Numbered from the stretch's first letter, positions 16,973 through 25,570 are shown. The stretch: DNA of 64,000 bases from Neobacillus drentensis NBRC 102427 (GCF_001591445.1 NZ_BCUX01000003.1:124001-188000); one strand, 5' to 3'. Notes: generated by a model from the letters alone, not told the origin. Numbers and translations: made by a program.

Positions 16973-17836
16973 TTAATAAGAATAGAAACCTTTACCCGTT
17001 TTTTTACCTAAATGCCCTGCCTCTACCATTCTCTTTAGCAGTGGACAAGGCCTAAATTTTGAATCATTGAATCCTTCATATAAACTTTCTAATGTAAATA
17101 AGAGAACATCAATTCCTACGTAATCGGAAAGACGTAATGGTCCTACCGGATGATTGGCTCCTAGTAGCATTCCTTGATCTATTTCTTCCGGATCATTTCC
17201 CTCCATAACAAGGAACGCAGCTTCATTTAACATGGGGACTAAAACCCGGTTAACTGTAAACCCTGGGAAATCTTTTGCTATAATTGTATTTTTTCCGATT
17301 CTTTCCCCAATTTCTCGAGCGAATTGAATCGTTTCATTATCAGTATTGATTGATACAACTAGTTCTAGTAGTTTCATAATTGGAACGGGACTGAAAAAAT
17401 GCATTCCAATCACCTTTTCGGGCCGGTTTGTAACAGATCCAATAGCCGCTACTGATAATGAAGATGTATTGGTTGCCAGAATAGCATTAGGATTGATGAC
17501 TTTATCTAATTGCTTAAACATTTCTTTTTTCAGTTCAAGTTTCTCAGGAATAGCCTCAATGACTAAAGAAACATCTTTTGCCTCTTCTAAATTCGTAGTG
17601 AATGTTATACGTTCACGTATATCCTGAATTCTTAACGCTTCTATATCTCCTTTCTTACTCAGAGATAGAAGCCACTTCTCAATTTGATTTTTCCCCCGGG
17701 ATAAATCATTCTCCGTTCTATCTACAAGGACAACCCTAATATTTGCCTGAGCAAAAACTTGAGCGATTCCTGCTCCCATTAACCCTGCCCCAACAACTAA
17801 AATCTCATTACATTGCTTCGATGATAACGGATACAC
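16973..17836 (-). CDS. 3-hydroxyacyl-CoA dehydrogenase (3-hydroxybutyryl-CoA type)
   Basis: About 287 residues in two domains. ILVVGAGLMGAGIAQVFAQA near the start is the NAD-binding loop, and the catalytic block is GMHFFSPVPIMKLLELV with the active His and the following VNRVLVPMLNEAAFLV. The C-terminus GHLGKKTGKGFYSY is canonical. It converts (S)-3-hydroxyacyl-CoA to 3-ketoacyl-CoA with NAD+. No ATG is available; I chose GTG at 17836 because AGGAGG lies eight bases before it, inside the end of the thiolase gene, giving a 29-base overlap and probable coupling. The partners on both sides complete a beta-oxidation spiral. Confidence 0.92.
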   Translation of the reverse strand: MYPLSSKQCNEILVVGAGLMGAGIAQVFAQANIRVVLVDRTENDLSRGKNQIEKWLLSLSKKGDIEALRIQDIRERITFTTNLEEAKDVSLVIEAIPEKLELKKEMFKQLDKVINPNAILATNTSSLSVAAIGSVTNRPEKVIGMHFFSPVPIMKLLELVVSINTDNETIQFAREIGERIGKNTIIAKDFPGFTVNRVLVPMLNEAAFLVMEGNDPEEIDQGMLLGANHPVGPLRLSDYVGIDVLLFTLESLYEGFNDSKFRPCPLLKRMVEAGHLGKKTGKGFYSY

Positions 17837-18983
17837 CCTGGCCACCTCCTACGCATAATGACGCTAATCCAATTTCTTTCTTTTGTCTTTGCAGCTCATG
17901 AACTAATGTTACAATGATCCTGGCACCTGAACATCCAACAGGGTGTCCAAGAGCAATAGCACCACCATTAACGTTAATAATATCTTCACGAATCTTTAAC
18001 TCCCGATTTACTGCGATGCATTGCGCCGCAAATGCTTCATTAAGTTCCACTAAATCAAGATCCTCAATGCTCATATGGGCTTTTTCTAGTGCTTTTATGG
18101 TAGCAGGGATAGGACCTAATCCCATTACAGATGGTTCAACACCTGCACTGGCTGCTGCTTTAATTTTTGCTAATGGTTGTAAATCAAATTCTTGTACCAT
18201 TTCTTTTGAAGCCAACAATACCGCAGCTGCTCCATCGTTTAAACCAGATGTATTTCCCGCAGTAACGGTCCCGTCTTTTTTAAATGCAGGCTTGAGGTTC
18301 ATAAGTTTATCTAAGCTTGTTCCTCTTGGGTGTTCATCTTTATAGAAAATAAATGATTCCTTTTTACGTTGAACTTCTATACCAACTATTTCCTTTTCGA
18401 ATTTACCATTCTGTATAGCAGAAGCAGCTTTCTTTTGACTTGCGAGTGCAAATTCGTCTTGTTCTTCTCTAGAAATCCTATATTTTTCTACTAGATTTTC
18501 AGCTGTAATCCCCATATGATAACCTTCTATTGCACAATGGAGGCCATCATAATATAAGCCATCAACCGTAGTTAGATTCCCCATTGCTTTTCCCCAACGG
18601 CCATCCAATATGAGGTGGGGGACACGACTCATGTTTTCTGTTCCACCTGCAACAATTAGTGATGCTTCTCCAAGCGCTACCTGGTGATATCCCATAATTA
18701 TGGAACGAAGACCAGAAGCACATTGTTTATCAATTGTTAATGAAGGAACTGAAACATGGATACCGGCTTTTATACTGGCCTGACGTGCAGGATTTCCTTT
18801 TCCTCCAGCTTTGAAGACATTACCTAAGATAACCTCATCAATCCTATGGGATGGAACTCCTGATCGATTCATTGCTTCCTTAATGACAAGTGCTCCAAGT
18901 TCAGAAGAAGAGAAATCTTTTAAACTTCCTCCAAAACTTCCAATAGCTGTTCTACAAGCGGCAACAATATAAACTTCATTCAT
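17808..18983 (-). CDS. acetyl-CoA C-acetyltransferase (thiolase)
   Basis: About 391 residues, typical for biosynthetic/degradative thiolases. The nucleophile Cys is in DKQCASGLRSI (near residue 90), and the other catalytic residues are His in NVNGGAIALGHPVGCSGARI (near 345) and Cys in LCVGGGQGVSVI near the end. It cleaves 3-ketoacyl-CoA with CoA. The start is the ATG at 18983 with GGAGG seven bases upstream, 16 bases after the hydratase gene. It is the second gene in the operon. Chain-length preference cannot be read from sequence; the AtoB/MmgA-like length and motifs suggest short chains. Confidence 0.93.
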   Translation of the reverse strand: MNEVYIVAACRTAIGSFGGSLKDFSSSELGALVIKEAMNRSGVPSHRIDEVILGNVFKAGGKGNPARQASIKAGIHVSVPSLTIDKQCASGLRSIIMGYHQVALGEASLIVAGGTENMSRVPHLILDGRWGKAMGNLTTVDGLYYDGLHCAIEGYHMGITAENLVEKYRISREEQDEFALASQKKAASAIQNGKFEKEIVGIEVQRKKESFIFYKDEHPRGTSLDKLMNLKPAFKKDGTVTAGNTSGLNDGAAAVLLASKEMVQEFDLQPLAKIKAAASAGVEPSVMGLGPIPATIKALEKAHMSIEDLDLVELNEAFAAQCIAVNRELKIREDIINVNGGAIALGHPVGCSGARIIVTLVHELQRQKKEIGLASLCVGGGQGVSVIIEAM

Positions 18984-18999
18984 AAATATTCCTCCAAAT

Positions 19000-19773
19000 C
19001 TATCTGAATTGTGGTTTTCTTTTTTCAATAAAAGCGCTTAATCCCTCAACTGAATCTGGATAGTCAAATAAAATAGAAAATTGATTTAGTTCTTCCTGTA
19101 GTCCTGGCTCAACCCGATTTTCAAATAAACCTGTAATAAGTTGTTTAGCTGTGGCAATTGCACATGAACTTCCTTTTGATAAAATTTGGGCTACTTCGAT
19201 TGACTTTTCTAAGGGATTATCTACAAGATCACTAACGATTTTCAGTTCGTAAGCCCTTTTAGCTGAAATGATTTCTCCAGTTAATACCAGTTTATTTGTA
19301 ACTGATGGACCAACCATATTTAGTAGTCTTTGGGTTCCTCCTCCACCTGGAATAATTCCAAGTTTTACTTCGGGAAGCCCAAATTTAGCTGAATTTCCCG
19401 CGATTTTAATGTCACAGGCAAGAGCCAGTTCAAATCCTCCGCCAAGACAATAACCCTCAATTGCTGCTATGATGGGCTTTTGAACTTTCGTTAATTTTTC
19501 ATGGAGTAACTTCATTCTCTTTGCAATTTTCAATGCATCAGATACAGATATACCCATCATCTCCCGGATGTCTGCTCCTGCAATAAAGTCCTCTTCATTC
19601 CCCGTAAGAATTAATACTTTTAAATCTTCAGTAATGGTGAAATAATCAATGAAAGATATAATTTCTTCAACCATTTTTCCATTTAATGCGTTTTTTGCAT
19701 ATGGTCGATTTGCTCTAAGTATGACAATTGATTTTTCAACTTGTTCTACTAAAACATGTTCAAACGAAAACAT
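19000..19773 (-). CDS. enoyl-CoA hydratase/isomerase
   Basis: A 257-residue crotonase. The oxyanion-hole motifs are present: IAGADIREMMG near residue 65 and AAIEGYCLGGGFELALACDI near 105-125, followed by LPEVKLGIIPGGGGTQRL, with the catalytic-type Glu in PEVKLG and the GGGGTQRL loop. It hydrates trans-2-enoyl-CoA. AAAGGAGAG lies before the ATG. It is the first gene of the run hydratase-thiolase-hydroxyacyl-CoA dehydrogenase-acyl-CoA dehydrogenase, beginning about 34 bp after the -12 element of a sigma-54 promoter. Confidence 0.92.
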   Translation of the reverse strand: MFSFEHVLVEQVEKSIVILRANRPYAKNALNGKMVEEIISFIDYFTITEDLKVLILTGNEEDFIAGADIREMMGISVSDALKIAKRMKLLHEKLTKVQKPIIAAIEGYCLGGGFELALACDIKIAGNSAKFGLPEVKLGIIPGGGGTQRLLNMVGPSVTNKLVLTGEIISAKRAYELKIVSDLVDNPLEKSIEVAQILSKGSSCAIATAKQLITGLFENRVEPGLQEELNQFSILFDYPDSVEGLSAFIEKRKPQFR

Positions 19774-19806
19774 GTTGTATCTCTCCTTTCTTTGTAAAAG
19801 CTAAAT

Positions 19807-19823
19807 TGCAAGTATCATGCCAA
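19807..19823 (-). promoter_or_regulatory. sigma-54 (-24/-12) promoter of the beta-oxidation run
   Basis: On the minus strand TTGGCAT, five bases, TTGCA: the -24 GG and -12 GC are ten bases apart as sigma-54 requires. The -24 box is one base off the ideal TTGGCAC. ATGAATATT lies at 19852-19860, about 29 bp further upstream, as in two other sigma-54 promoters of this cluster. No TGATGAAT activator site was found here. Confidence 0.75.
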
Positions 19824-19977
19824 ATCGATAAGCCTTTGATTAACAATGATTATGAATATTGAAACATCCTAGAACGAGAATTGTTGCTCCCTTCCTTAAA
19901 GAATTGAAACAAAACAATATCATTTACAAAAGACTTATCAATTTTAATACTATCTATCGGCAAATTTTTCAAATAAC

Positions 19978-20104
19978 TTATCCGTCTTCCGAATTCTGAA
20001 ACTCTACCTTAACCATTTGTTTGATTTGACCTTCATTGGCTATTTCGACGGGTATATAAATAACTTGTTGGTGATTTTGATTTAGTATTTGTGCCGAGTT
20101 TCTT
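19978..20104 (-). pseudogene. short decayed reading frame of unknown origin
   Basis: Between the end of the 20.1-24.5 kb run and the sigma-54 promoter, the minus strand encodes AQILNQNHQQVIYIPVEIAN, then EGQIKQMVKVEFQNSEDG and a stop, with a TGA shortly upstream and no start codon. The composition is protein-like, so this is probably a gene tail, but I cannot name it. Nothing else is visible in 19824-20127. Confidence 0.35.
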
Positions 20105-20127
20105 CATCTTGATGTACCTTTTCTGAA

Positions 20128-21276
20128 TTATCCTAAAATGGTTCTTGCAACATTCTCAATAATGGTTTCTGCTTTTTGCAGGTTAACCCTTGCAATTCGT
20201 AATTCCTTGAACCATCGTTCAATTGGCAGGTCCCCTGCATACCCTGTACCACCATGAATTTGTAACACATCATCGATAATTTTTGCAGTCGTTTCCGTTG
20301 CATGAAGCTTCGCCATTTGCGCCGCAAGCTCGAAATCGGATTCTTGGGTATCTGATTTTCTTGCAGCATCTTGAACCATTAATCTTGCGGACTGGAGATT
20401 AATAACCGCTTTTCCAAGCATGGAGCGAATGGACGGGAATTCTGCGAGAGGTTTACCTCTTGTAATTCTCATTTTGGCGAATTGCTTTCCATACTCAATG
20501 GCTTTAGCAGCTACACCAATAGATTTTGCACCAAGTAGGATTTGTGCTTCTGCCAACCACTGCTTCATTAAGTCAGTACCTTCACCTACTGCACCAATTC
20601 GTTGATTGTCATTCACTCGATAGTTTTTTAATGAAATACTATGTGTTGTTTGAACATCGATCAATACCGTTTCCTCTTTCTCTAATTGGTCATCCAATTC
20701 TAAAAGGAAAAGTGTCGGTTGATTTTCTCCATTTTCTAATATACAATTTACAAGAACGACTCCAAAAGCGGACTGTTCAAGGTTTTGGATGTATGTCTTT
20801 TTTCCATTGAGTATCCATTCATTACCACTTCTGACCGCTGAGCTGGTCAGTTTCTCAAGATAGTTATCCTCATGTTCCTCCCAAAGAGCAATAAAACAAC
20901 CCTTTCCTTCTTTAATAGCAGGTTTAACTAACCATTCGATTTGCTCATTAGTACATTCCTCTAAGAAACGAGGGAATTCTCCTCCAAAGGCATCTACAGC
21001 TGGATGGTATAGTCCTAGACGATGCTGTGAGGCTTCTTCAAGCAAAATTGCTCTTGCTAGTACAGATAAGCCAGCACCGCCCCATTCCTTTTTCGCTCCT
21101 AATGCTTGTAAACCCGAACTCTTTGCTTCTGTTTGCAGTCGGCTAACTACTTCTTCTGGCAATTTTTTTACATATTCACCTGGCGATAACTCTGCAGGTG
21201 CTACACTCTCTTTAATCAACGACTGTACAGTTTTTTTTAATAGTTGTAACTCTTTATCTACCAACAATTCAGACAT
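20128..21276 (-). CDS. divergent acyl-CoA dehydrogenase lacking the usual catalytic Glu
   Basis: A 382-residue acyl-CoA dehydrogenase fold. The helical N-domain contains GAKKEWGGAGLSVLARAILLEEA, the middle GNEWILNGKKTYIQ, and the C-domain RGKPLAEFPSIRSMLGKAVI and DVLQIHGGTGYAGDLPIERWFKELRI. Where active enzymes have YEG(T/S) near the C-terminus, this protein reads ARVNLQKAETIIENV, so the base is absent or shifted. In the FAD loop, CFIALWEEHEDN replaces the usual A-TEP-GSD. The protein may be an inactive partner or catalyse different chemistry. It is the last gene of a run with the ACAD11-like kinase and dehydrogenase, 21 bp behind the kinase gene. Confidence 0.85.
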   Translation of the reverse strand: MSELLVDKELQLLKKTVQSLIKESVAPAELSPGEYVKKLPEEVVSRLQTEAKSSGLQALGAKKEWGGAGLSVLARAILLEEASQHRLGLYHPAVDAFGGEFPRFLEECTNEQIEWLVKPAIKEGKGCFIALWEEHEDNYLEKLTSSAVRSGNEWILNGKKTYIQNLEQSAFGVVLVNCILENGENQPTLFLLELDDQLEKEETVLIDVQTTHSISLKNYRVNDNQRIGAVGEGTDLMKQWLAEAQILLGAKSIGVAAKAIEYGKQFAKMRITRGKPLAEFPSIRSMLGKAVINLQSARLMVQDAARKSDTQESDFELAAQMAKLHATETTAKIIDDVLQIHGGTGYAGDLPIERWFKELRIARVNLQKAETIIENVARTILG

Positions 21277-21297
21277 TATTATCCCTCCAAATGAGAC

Positions 21298-22350
21298 CTA
21301 TTTTAAAATCTCTTTTCTCTGTGCCTTAGCAGCTTGTTCAAGCAGGTTCTTGATTCCAACATCTAACTTACTAAATCGAATATCCGTTGTTTCGCCAATT
21401 TTCCAACGATAATAGATTTGCTGGAGAATGACAGCGATTTTATAAAAAGCAAAGGTGAGGTAGTAATCAATATGCGATACATCTTGACCGCTTTTCTTCG
21501 CGTACATTTCTAGTAGTTCTTTTCTTGAAACAAAACCAGGTTTTGTCGTTACCGACGTAAATCCTGTTTCTTCTTCCCCCGGTTCCGTCCAATAGGCTAA
21601 TGTAGCCCCCAGATCGGTTAAGGGATCACCAATCGTACTTAATTCCCAATCAAAAACACCGATTACCTCGCTTGGATTTGTAGCCGAAAACATCATGTTA
21701 TTCAGCTTGAAATCATTATGAACAATCGTTGGTGCCGGTGATGGGGGGATATTGTCAATGAGCCATTTCTCTAATGATTCAACCCAGAGGATATCATTTG
21801 TTTTTGCAATATGGAACCTTTTAATCCATCCATGTACCTGTCTGCTTAAATATCCGTCCGGATATCCGAAATCATTTAAACCTGCAGCTTCATAATCAAT
21901 CGAATGTAATTTGACTAACGTATCTATCACAGCATTTGAAACAAGAACCCCCGTATCTGCCCGATTTTCAAACTCCTTAGGTAGTGAATCGTCGAGAACG
22001 ACACCTTCTTTTTTCTCCATCACATAGAAGTGTCGGTCCATAACGCTTGGATCCTCACAGTAAAAAAAAGGCTTAGGTGCCAGTGGGAATACCCGATTAA
22101 TCTTTTCTAATATCTCACATTCTCTTTTCATGTCATGTGCCTTTGGTGGTATGGGACCAAACGGAGGTCGCCTTAAAACCGCTTGCCAATCCCCAATCGA
22201 GATAAAGTAAGTTAAATTTGAGTAACCTGCAGAAAATTGCTTTACCTGTAGTGACTCATCTGTTAGTCCGGATATTTGCTGAAGAATATATTCCTTAATG
22301 GTTAACCAGTTAATATCATTAACTTTTTTGGGTAATTGTTGTTGGCTCAT
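21298..22350 (-). CDS. phosphotransferase (APH-fold kinase), ACAD10/ACAD11 N-domain type
   Basis: A 350-residue aminoglycoside-phosphotransferase-fold kinase. QFSAGYSNLTYFISIGDWQA and VLRRPPFGPIPPKAHDMKRE (about 40-80) form the nucleotide lobe. APTIVHNDFKLNNMMFSATN (about 205-225) is the catalytic loop (HxDxxxxN), and VIGVFDWELSTIGDPLTDLG is the Mg-binding DW-E--GDP-D. This version (RRPP-G, DWELSTIGDPL-DL) is that of the kinase domain of ACAD10/ACAD11 and of LvaA, which phosphorylates 4-hydroxyacyl-CoA. The next gene upstream is the matching dehydrogenase, overlapping by 31 bases, so the two act together. An antibiotic role is unlikely in this context. Confidence 0.85.
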   Translation of the reverse strand: MSQQQLPKKVNDINWLTIKEYILQQISGLTDESLQVKQFSAGYSNLTYFISIGDWQAVLRRPPFGPIPPKAHDMKRECEILEKINRVFPLAPKPFFYCEDPSVMDRHFYVMEKKEGVVLDDSLPKEFENRADTGVLVSNAVIDTLVKLHSIDYEAAGLNDFGYPDGYLSRQVHGWIKRFHIAKTNDILWVESLEKWLIDNIPPSPAPTIVHNDFKLNNMMFSATNPSEVIGVFDWELSTIGDPLTDLGATLAYWTEPGEEETGFTSVTTKPGFVSRKELLEMYAKKSGQDVSHIDYYLTFAFYKIAVILQQIYYRWKIGETTDIRFSKLDVGIKNLLEQAAKAQRKEILK

Positions 22351-23539
22351 GCAATCTCTCCTTTAACTGGAACTCTTTTAAGACTTGACGTGCTACAACC
22401 ATCCGGTGCACTTCATCAGCACCATCGTAGATTCTTGCTGCCCTTGCTTCCCGAAGCAGACCCTCAAGTGGTGTGTTCGAACTTACCCCATACATACCTA
22501 AAGTTTGAATCGCACGATCAAGGACGTTGTTTAACATATGAGCACCGTATAGTTTGATGAGCGAAACTTCCTTACGAGCCTGATCACCCTGATCCATTTT
22601 CCAAGCTGCCTGAAGGGTTAATAATCTAGAAGCTTGAATTTCAGCTTCTGAATCGGCGATATAATTTTGAATGGTTTGTGAGTCAGCAAGAGTTTTCTCG
22701 CCATCCTTTTTTGTTAACGAATAAGCAATCATTTCATTCAATGAACGACGAGCGACACCGAGCCAGCGCATGGCATGGGTGATTCTGCCTGGGCCTAATC
22801 GCAATTGTGCCAGTTTAAATCCTTCGCCTCGTTTGCCAAGCAAATTTTTTGCTGGAATTCGGCAATTATTAAAACGGACTTCACAGTGTCCGCCTGGATA
22901 ATGGTCACCCATGACAGGTACCTCGCGAACGATTTCAAAACCTGGATTATCTGTTTCGACAATAAACAGGCTTGTTCGATGGTGAGGGTCAGCATCCGGA
23001 TCGGTTACAACCATCGCAATGGTAAAAGCAGCTCCCTCGGCACCTGTGGTATACCACTTATGTGCATTGATTACCCACTCATCTCCATCCTTTACTGCAG
23101 TTCCAAGCAGCGTTCTTGGATCTGAGCCAGAAACCCCCGGCTCTGTCATCGCAAAACAGGAGCGAACATCGTAATTTGCCAATGGCTTTAAATATTTTTC
23201 CTTTTGCTCTTCATTCGCTGCATGGACTAATATTTCTCCATTACCCGCATCAGGAGCCATCGAACCAAAAACATATGGACCGATTGGACTTTGGCCAATG
23301 ACTTCAGAAAGCAAACCTAATGACACGAAACCCATACCCATACCACCTAGTTCTTTAGGTAAGTGGCCTGCCCATAATCCTTTCTCCTTAACGATTTGTT
23401 GCAATGACTTTAATATTTCCTCTGGCAACCCACGGTGTGGGACCATGTATTTTTCATTTGGATACACATATTTATTCATAATTTCCGTTGCTTGCTCAAT
23501 CATCCTTTTTTGCTCTTCACTTTCAGTAAAATTAAACAC
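22319..23539 (-). CDS. acyl-CoA dehydrogenase, ACAD10/ACAD11/LvaC-like
   Basis: A 406-residue protein. RSCFAMTEPGVSGSDPRTLL near 130-150 gives the FAD loop, WVINAHKWYTTGAEGAAF the mid-domain, and LGPGRITHAMRWLGVARRSL the CoA-binding helix. The C-terminus has YGVSSNTPLEGLLREARAAR and then IYDGADEVHRMVVARQVL: Asp-Gly instead of Glu-Gly at the active site, a feature of the ACAD10/11 group. Those enzymes act on phosphorylated 4-hydroxyacyl-CoA made by the partner kinase and release phosphate. The overlap with the kinase gene strongly suggests the same two-step reaction. The ATG start at 23539 follows only a weak ribosome site (AATAGGAGTG). Confidence 0.88.
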   Translation of the reverse strand: MFNFTESEEQKRMIEQATEIMNKYVYPNEKYMVPHRGLPEEILKSLQQIVKEKGLWAGHLPKELGGMGMGFVSLGLLSEVIGQSPIGPYVFGSMAPDAGNGEILVHAANEEQKEKYLKPLANYDVRSCFAMTEPGVSGSDPRTLLGTAVKDGDEWVINAHKWYTTGAEGAAFTIAMVVTDPDADPHHRTSLFIVETDNPGFEIVREVPVMGDHYPGGHCEVRFNNCRIPAKNLLGKRGEGFKLAQLRLGPGRITHAMRWLGVARRSLNEMIAYSLTKKDGEKTLADSQTIQNYIADSEAEIQASRLLTLQAAWKMDQGDQARKEVSLIKLYGAHMLNNVLDRAIQTLGMYGVSSNTPLEGLLREARAARIYDGADEVHRMVVARQVLKEFQLKERLHEPTTITQKS

Positions 23540-23701
23540 TATTAATCACTCCTATTGGAATTACGATAAATTTCAAAATAATAGTAAAGTTGAAAATCGA
23601 GAGATAAATATTATTACTAGGTGAAAGAATACACAATCTCTAATTAAAATTTTTCATTCATTTTTGAAAAAAATATAAAACTTTAGGCATGCTTCAAGCT
23701 C

Positions 23702-24460
23702 TTATTGAGCAAGCCATCCTCCATCAACAAAAACAGTTTGCCCTGTCATATAATTACTAGCATTTGAAGCTAGTAAAATAGCTACTCCTCCCAATTCATC
23801 AGCCACACCTAATCTATTCATTGGTGTTTTACCAACGATTTTTTCTCGTACTTTCGGATTGCTTAGTTCAACCGTATTCATTTCAGTTTCGATATAAGAA
23901 GGACCAATCGCATTGACATGGATTCCATACCTAACCCATTCGAGGGCAAGCGATCTAGTTAGATTGATGACTGCAGCCTTACTGGCAGTATAAGGACTTA
24001 TTCCGAGATCACCGACAGCACCTGCGACAGAAGCAACATTGATGATTTTTCCAGATCCTTGTTCCTTCATTATCTTCGCTGCAGCCTGACAGCAGAAAAA
24101 GAGTGATTTAACGTTTAAGTCCATCACCATATCCCAGTCTTTTTCCGTAACTTTAAAAGCACTCTGGGTATGTGAAACCCCTGCATTGTTAACAAAAATA
24201 TCAAGCTTTCCGAAATGTTCAACTACTTGCGATACCATTTCTCCTATTGCATCAATATCCCGTAGGTCAGTAGAAAAGCTAAGTGCCTTTCGACCTTTTT
24301 CTTGTACTTCTGAAACTACTTGTAGATTTTTTTCCTCATCTCTACCAACAACCGCAATGTCCGCACCAGCGTCAGCTAGAGCTAACACAATTGCTCTACC
24401 TAATCCGCGGTTACCGCCAGTTACTACTGCAACTTTATTTTTCAGGTTAAATAACTGCAT
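23702..24460 (-). CDS. short-chain dehydrogenase/reductase (FabG-like)
   Basis: About 252 residues of classical SDR. VAVVTGGNRGLGRAIVLALA carries the TGxxxGxG cofactor loop, NNAG appears near residue 90, and the catalytic Ser/Tyr/Lys lie in NVASVAGAVGDLGISPYTAS followed by KAA. The C-terminus LASNASNYMTGQTVFVDGGW is standard. GRDEEKN after the second strand leaves NAD versus NADP open. It could oxidise or reduce a 3- or 4-hydroxy/keto group of the CoA intermediate, as LvaD does in the levulinate pathway. I place the start at the ATG at 24460 (GGTGA seven bases upstream). It heads the run with the ACAD11-like pair, with a 163-bp gap to the next gene. A broken paralogue lies at 15.7 kb. Confidence 0.9.
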   Translation of the reverse strand: MQLFNLKNKVAVVTGGNRGLGRAIVLALADAGADIAVVGRDEEKNLQVVSEVQEKGRKALSFSTDLRDIDAIGEMVSQVVEHFGKLDIFVNNAGVSHTQSAFKVTEKDWDMVMDLNVKSLFFCCQAAAKIMKEQGSGKIINVASVAGAVGDLGISPYTASKAAVINLTRSLALEWVRYGIHVNAIGPSYIETEMNTVELSNPKVREKIVGKTPMNRLGVADELGGVAILLASNASNYMTGQTVFVDGGWLAQ

Positions 24461-24509
24461 ATTTTCACCATCCTTTTCTAGTATTCCATGAATCTTATTC
24501 AATTTGGTG

Positions 24510-24735
24510 CCATACTGATAAGCTAATTATCGTGACATCGGATAAATCCTGTGCTTCAAGTGCAAGATGCCACCATAATAGTGAAGGATACGCCATTATT
24601 GGGTATCCTGTTCTCCGACAAATCGGCTTATCTCATTCATTGGCATGTCGTTTGCCATCCTGTTGATCCACACATCTCATGGTGAAGTTTGAACTAGACT
24701 TGATGGACCATTGAACATCAGCCCGATGAATTTTA
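24510..24735 (-). mobile_element. ISL3-family transposase remnant
   Basis: With a stop and a frameshift the minus strand reads ADVQWSIKSSSNFTMRCVDQ, RMANDMPMNEISRFVGEQDT, WRILHYY and ALEAQDLSDVTIIS. This follows the ISL3 transposase pattern (V-WS...F, then MP-N-ISR-VGE-DT-LWR, then LSDV-IIG before the first catalytic Asp). Only about 70 codons remain and no ends are visible. It separates two catabolic runs, just upstream of the SDR gene. Confidence 0.6.
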
Positions 24736-24772
24736 ACACAACTTTGGCAGTAGGATTAGAGATTTTTATCCG

Positions 24773-24812
24773 AAAAAAGGGGGACTTTTTCAGGGGCCTC
24801 GAACCGTCCCCC
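24773..24812 (-). terminator. intrinsic terminator of the 25-31 kb run
   Basis: GGGGGAC (24779-24785) / GTCCCCC (24806-24812), followed on the minus strand by a T run. The right arm carries GAACCGTCCC, a short sequence repeated near 46.19 kb (as its complement). Confidence 0.7.
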
Positions 24813-24829
24813 CTGGTCCCTCATAATCC

Positions 24830-24892
24830 TTAGACTTTAACCTTTTGAAGCTTTTCTAAAATCAAAGCCCTTAATTTATATTTCTCAATTTT
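24830..24892 (-). pseudogene. C-terminal scrap of an acyl-CoA ligase
   Basis: The minus strand encodes KIEKYKLRALILEKLQKVKV and a stop. The intact acyl-CoA ligase at 41.5 kb ends KIEKYKLRALILEELQKVKI. Twenty residues with only two differences, plus near-identical DNA (compare 24830-24892 with 41488-41550), show a paralogue once stood here, directly before the terminator. The upstream part is gone. Confidence 0.8.
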
Positions 24893-24973
24893 TCAAGACG
24901 ATTACGGTGGCGATTTTGAAAGTCAAGGGGTTTTGTGATGGTTCCTTACGATTCTATGACACTTATTGTGCCA

Positions 24974-25483
24974 TTACATTTTATAGAATCTTAAGTTGAG
25001 GACATTGGGTCTGACCCCCGCAGCCACCCTTGGAGGATCGAGATTGAGTTTTTCTCTTTTTTCAATTTTTTTGCGAATATGATCCGGAATGATAATGCTT
25101 TGTTTCTCGTTCATATCCGTTATTACTATTGTTCCACATCCTGATGCAACGAATCGGTGATTATCTGCAATGTAATACTCTAAATCAATGGATTTCTGAC
25201 CTAGCTTTGCTGCTCGTACCCCCACTGCCAGTGTAGATGGAAAGTATGCTTCACTATGATAATGGCATGCTATGTCAGCAGTTACGGCTCCTAGATTTTC
25301 CAGATGAAAACCCAGACTATTTAAGTATTCTGATCTCGCCTGTTCGAAATACATAAAATAACTTGTACTATTAACATGACCTAACAGATCGGTTTCACAA
25401 ACACGGACTTTAATTTCTGTTTTAAAATGAAATCGCTTCAACCACTCATCCAGGCTTGGCTTAATATAATTGGCTCTTGCCAT
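24974..25483 (-). CDS. acyl-CoA thioesterase (4-hydroxybenzoyl-CoA thioesterase family)
   Basis: About 169 residues of one hotdog domain. FKTEIKVRVCETDLLGHVNSTSYFMYFEQAR (about 22-52) contains the D-x-x-G-H-V-N motif with the catalytic-type Asp of YbgC/FcbC-like thioesterases. SIDLEYYIADN and ASGCGTIVITD follow. It hydrolyses an acyl-CoA, probably to release CoA from a dead-end intermediate or to finish the pathway. The start ATG at 25483 has AGGAGAG five bases upstream. The last 20 residues (RVAAGVRPNVLNLRFYKM) look unlike the family and may be read-through produced by the deletion that destroyed the following ligase gene. It is the final gene of the NMO/carotenoid-oxygenase run. Confidence 0.85.
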   Translation of the reverse strand: MARANYIKPSLDEWLKRFHFKTEIKVRVCETDLLGHVNSTSYFMYFEQARSEYLNSLGFHLENLGAVTADIACHYHSEAYFPSTLAVGVRAAKLGQKSIDLEYYIADNHRFVASGCGTIVITDMNEKQSIIIPDHIRKKIEKREKLNLDPPRVAAGVRPNVLNLRFYKM

Positions 25484-25570
25484 ATAAACTCTCCTATTCT
25501 GAAGCACAAACTCTGTCCATTAAATCCGAATCTTTGATTCTTTTAAATGCATTGAAAGCCAATGATATTC

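Noticed and set aside
21298-22350. Kinase as an aminoglycoside resistance gene
   Set aside because: The catalytic loops and the overlap with an ACAD11-like dehydrogenase point to the metabolic APH subgroup.
24500-24516. TATGGCACCAAATTGAATA on the minus strand upstream of the SDR run, looking like a fifth sigma-54 promoter
   Set aside because: The -24 TGGCAC is good, but ten bases after GG there is AA rather than GC, and the TTG lies one base too close. Spacing is strict for sigma-54, so I do not count it.
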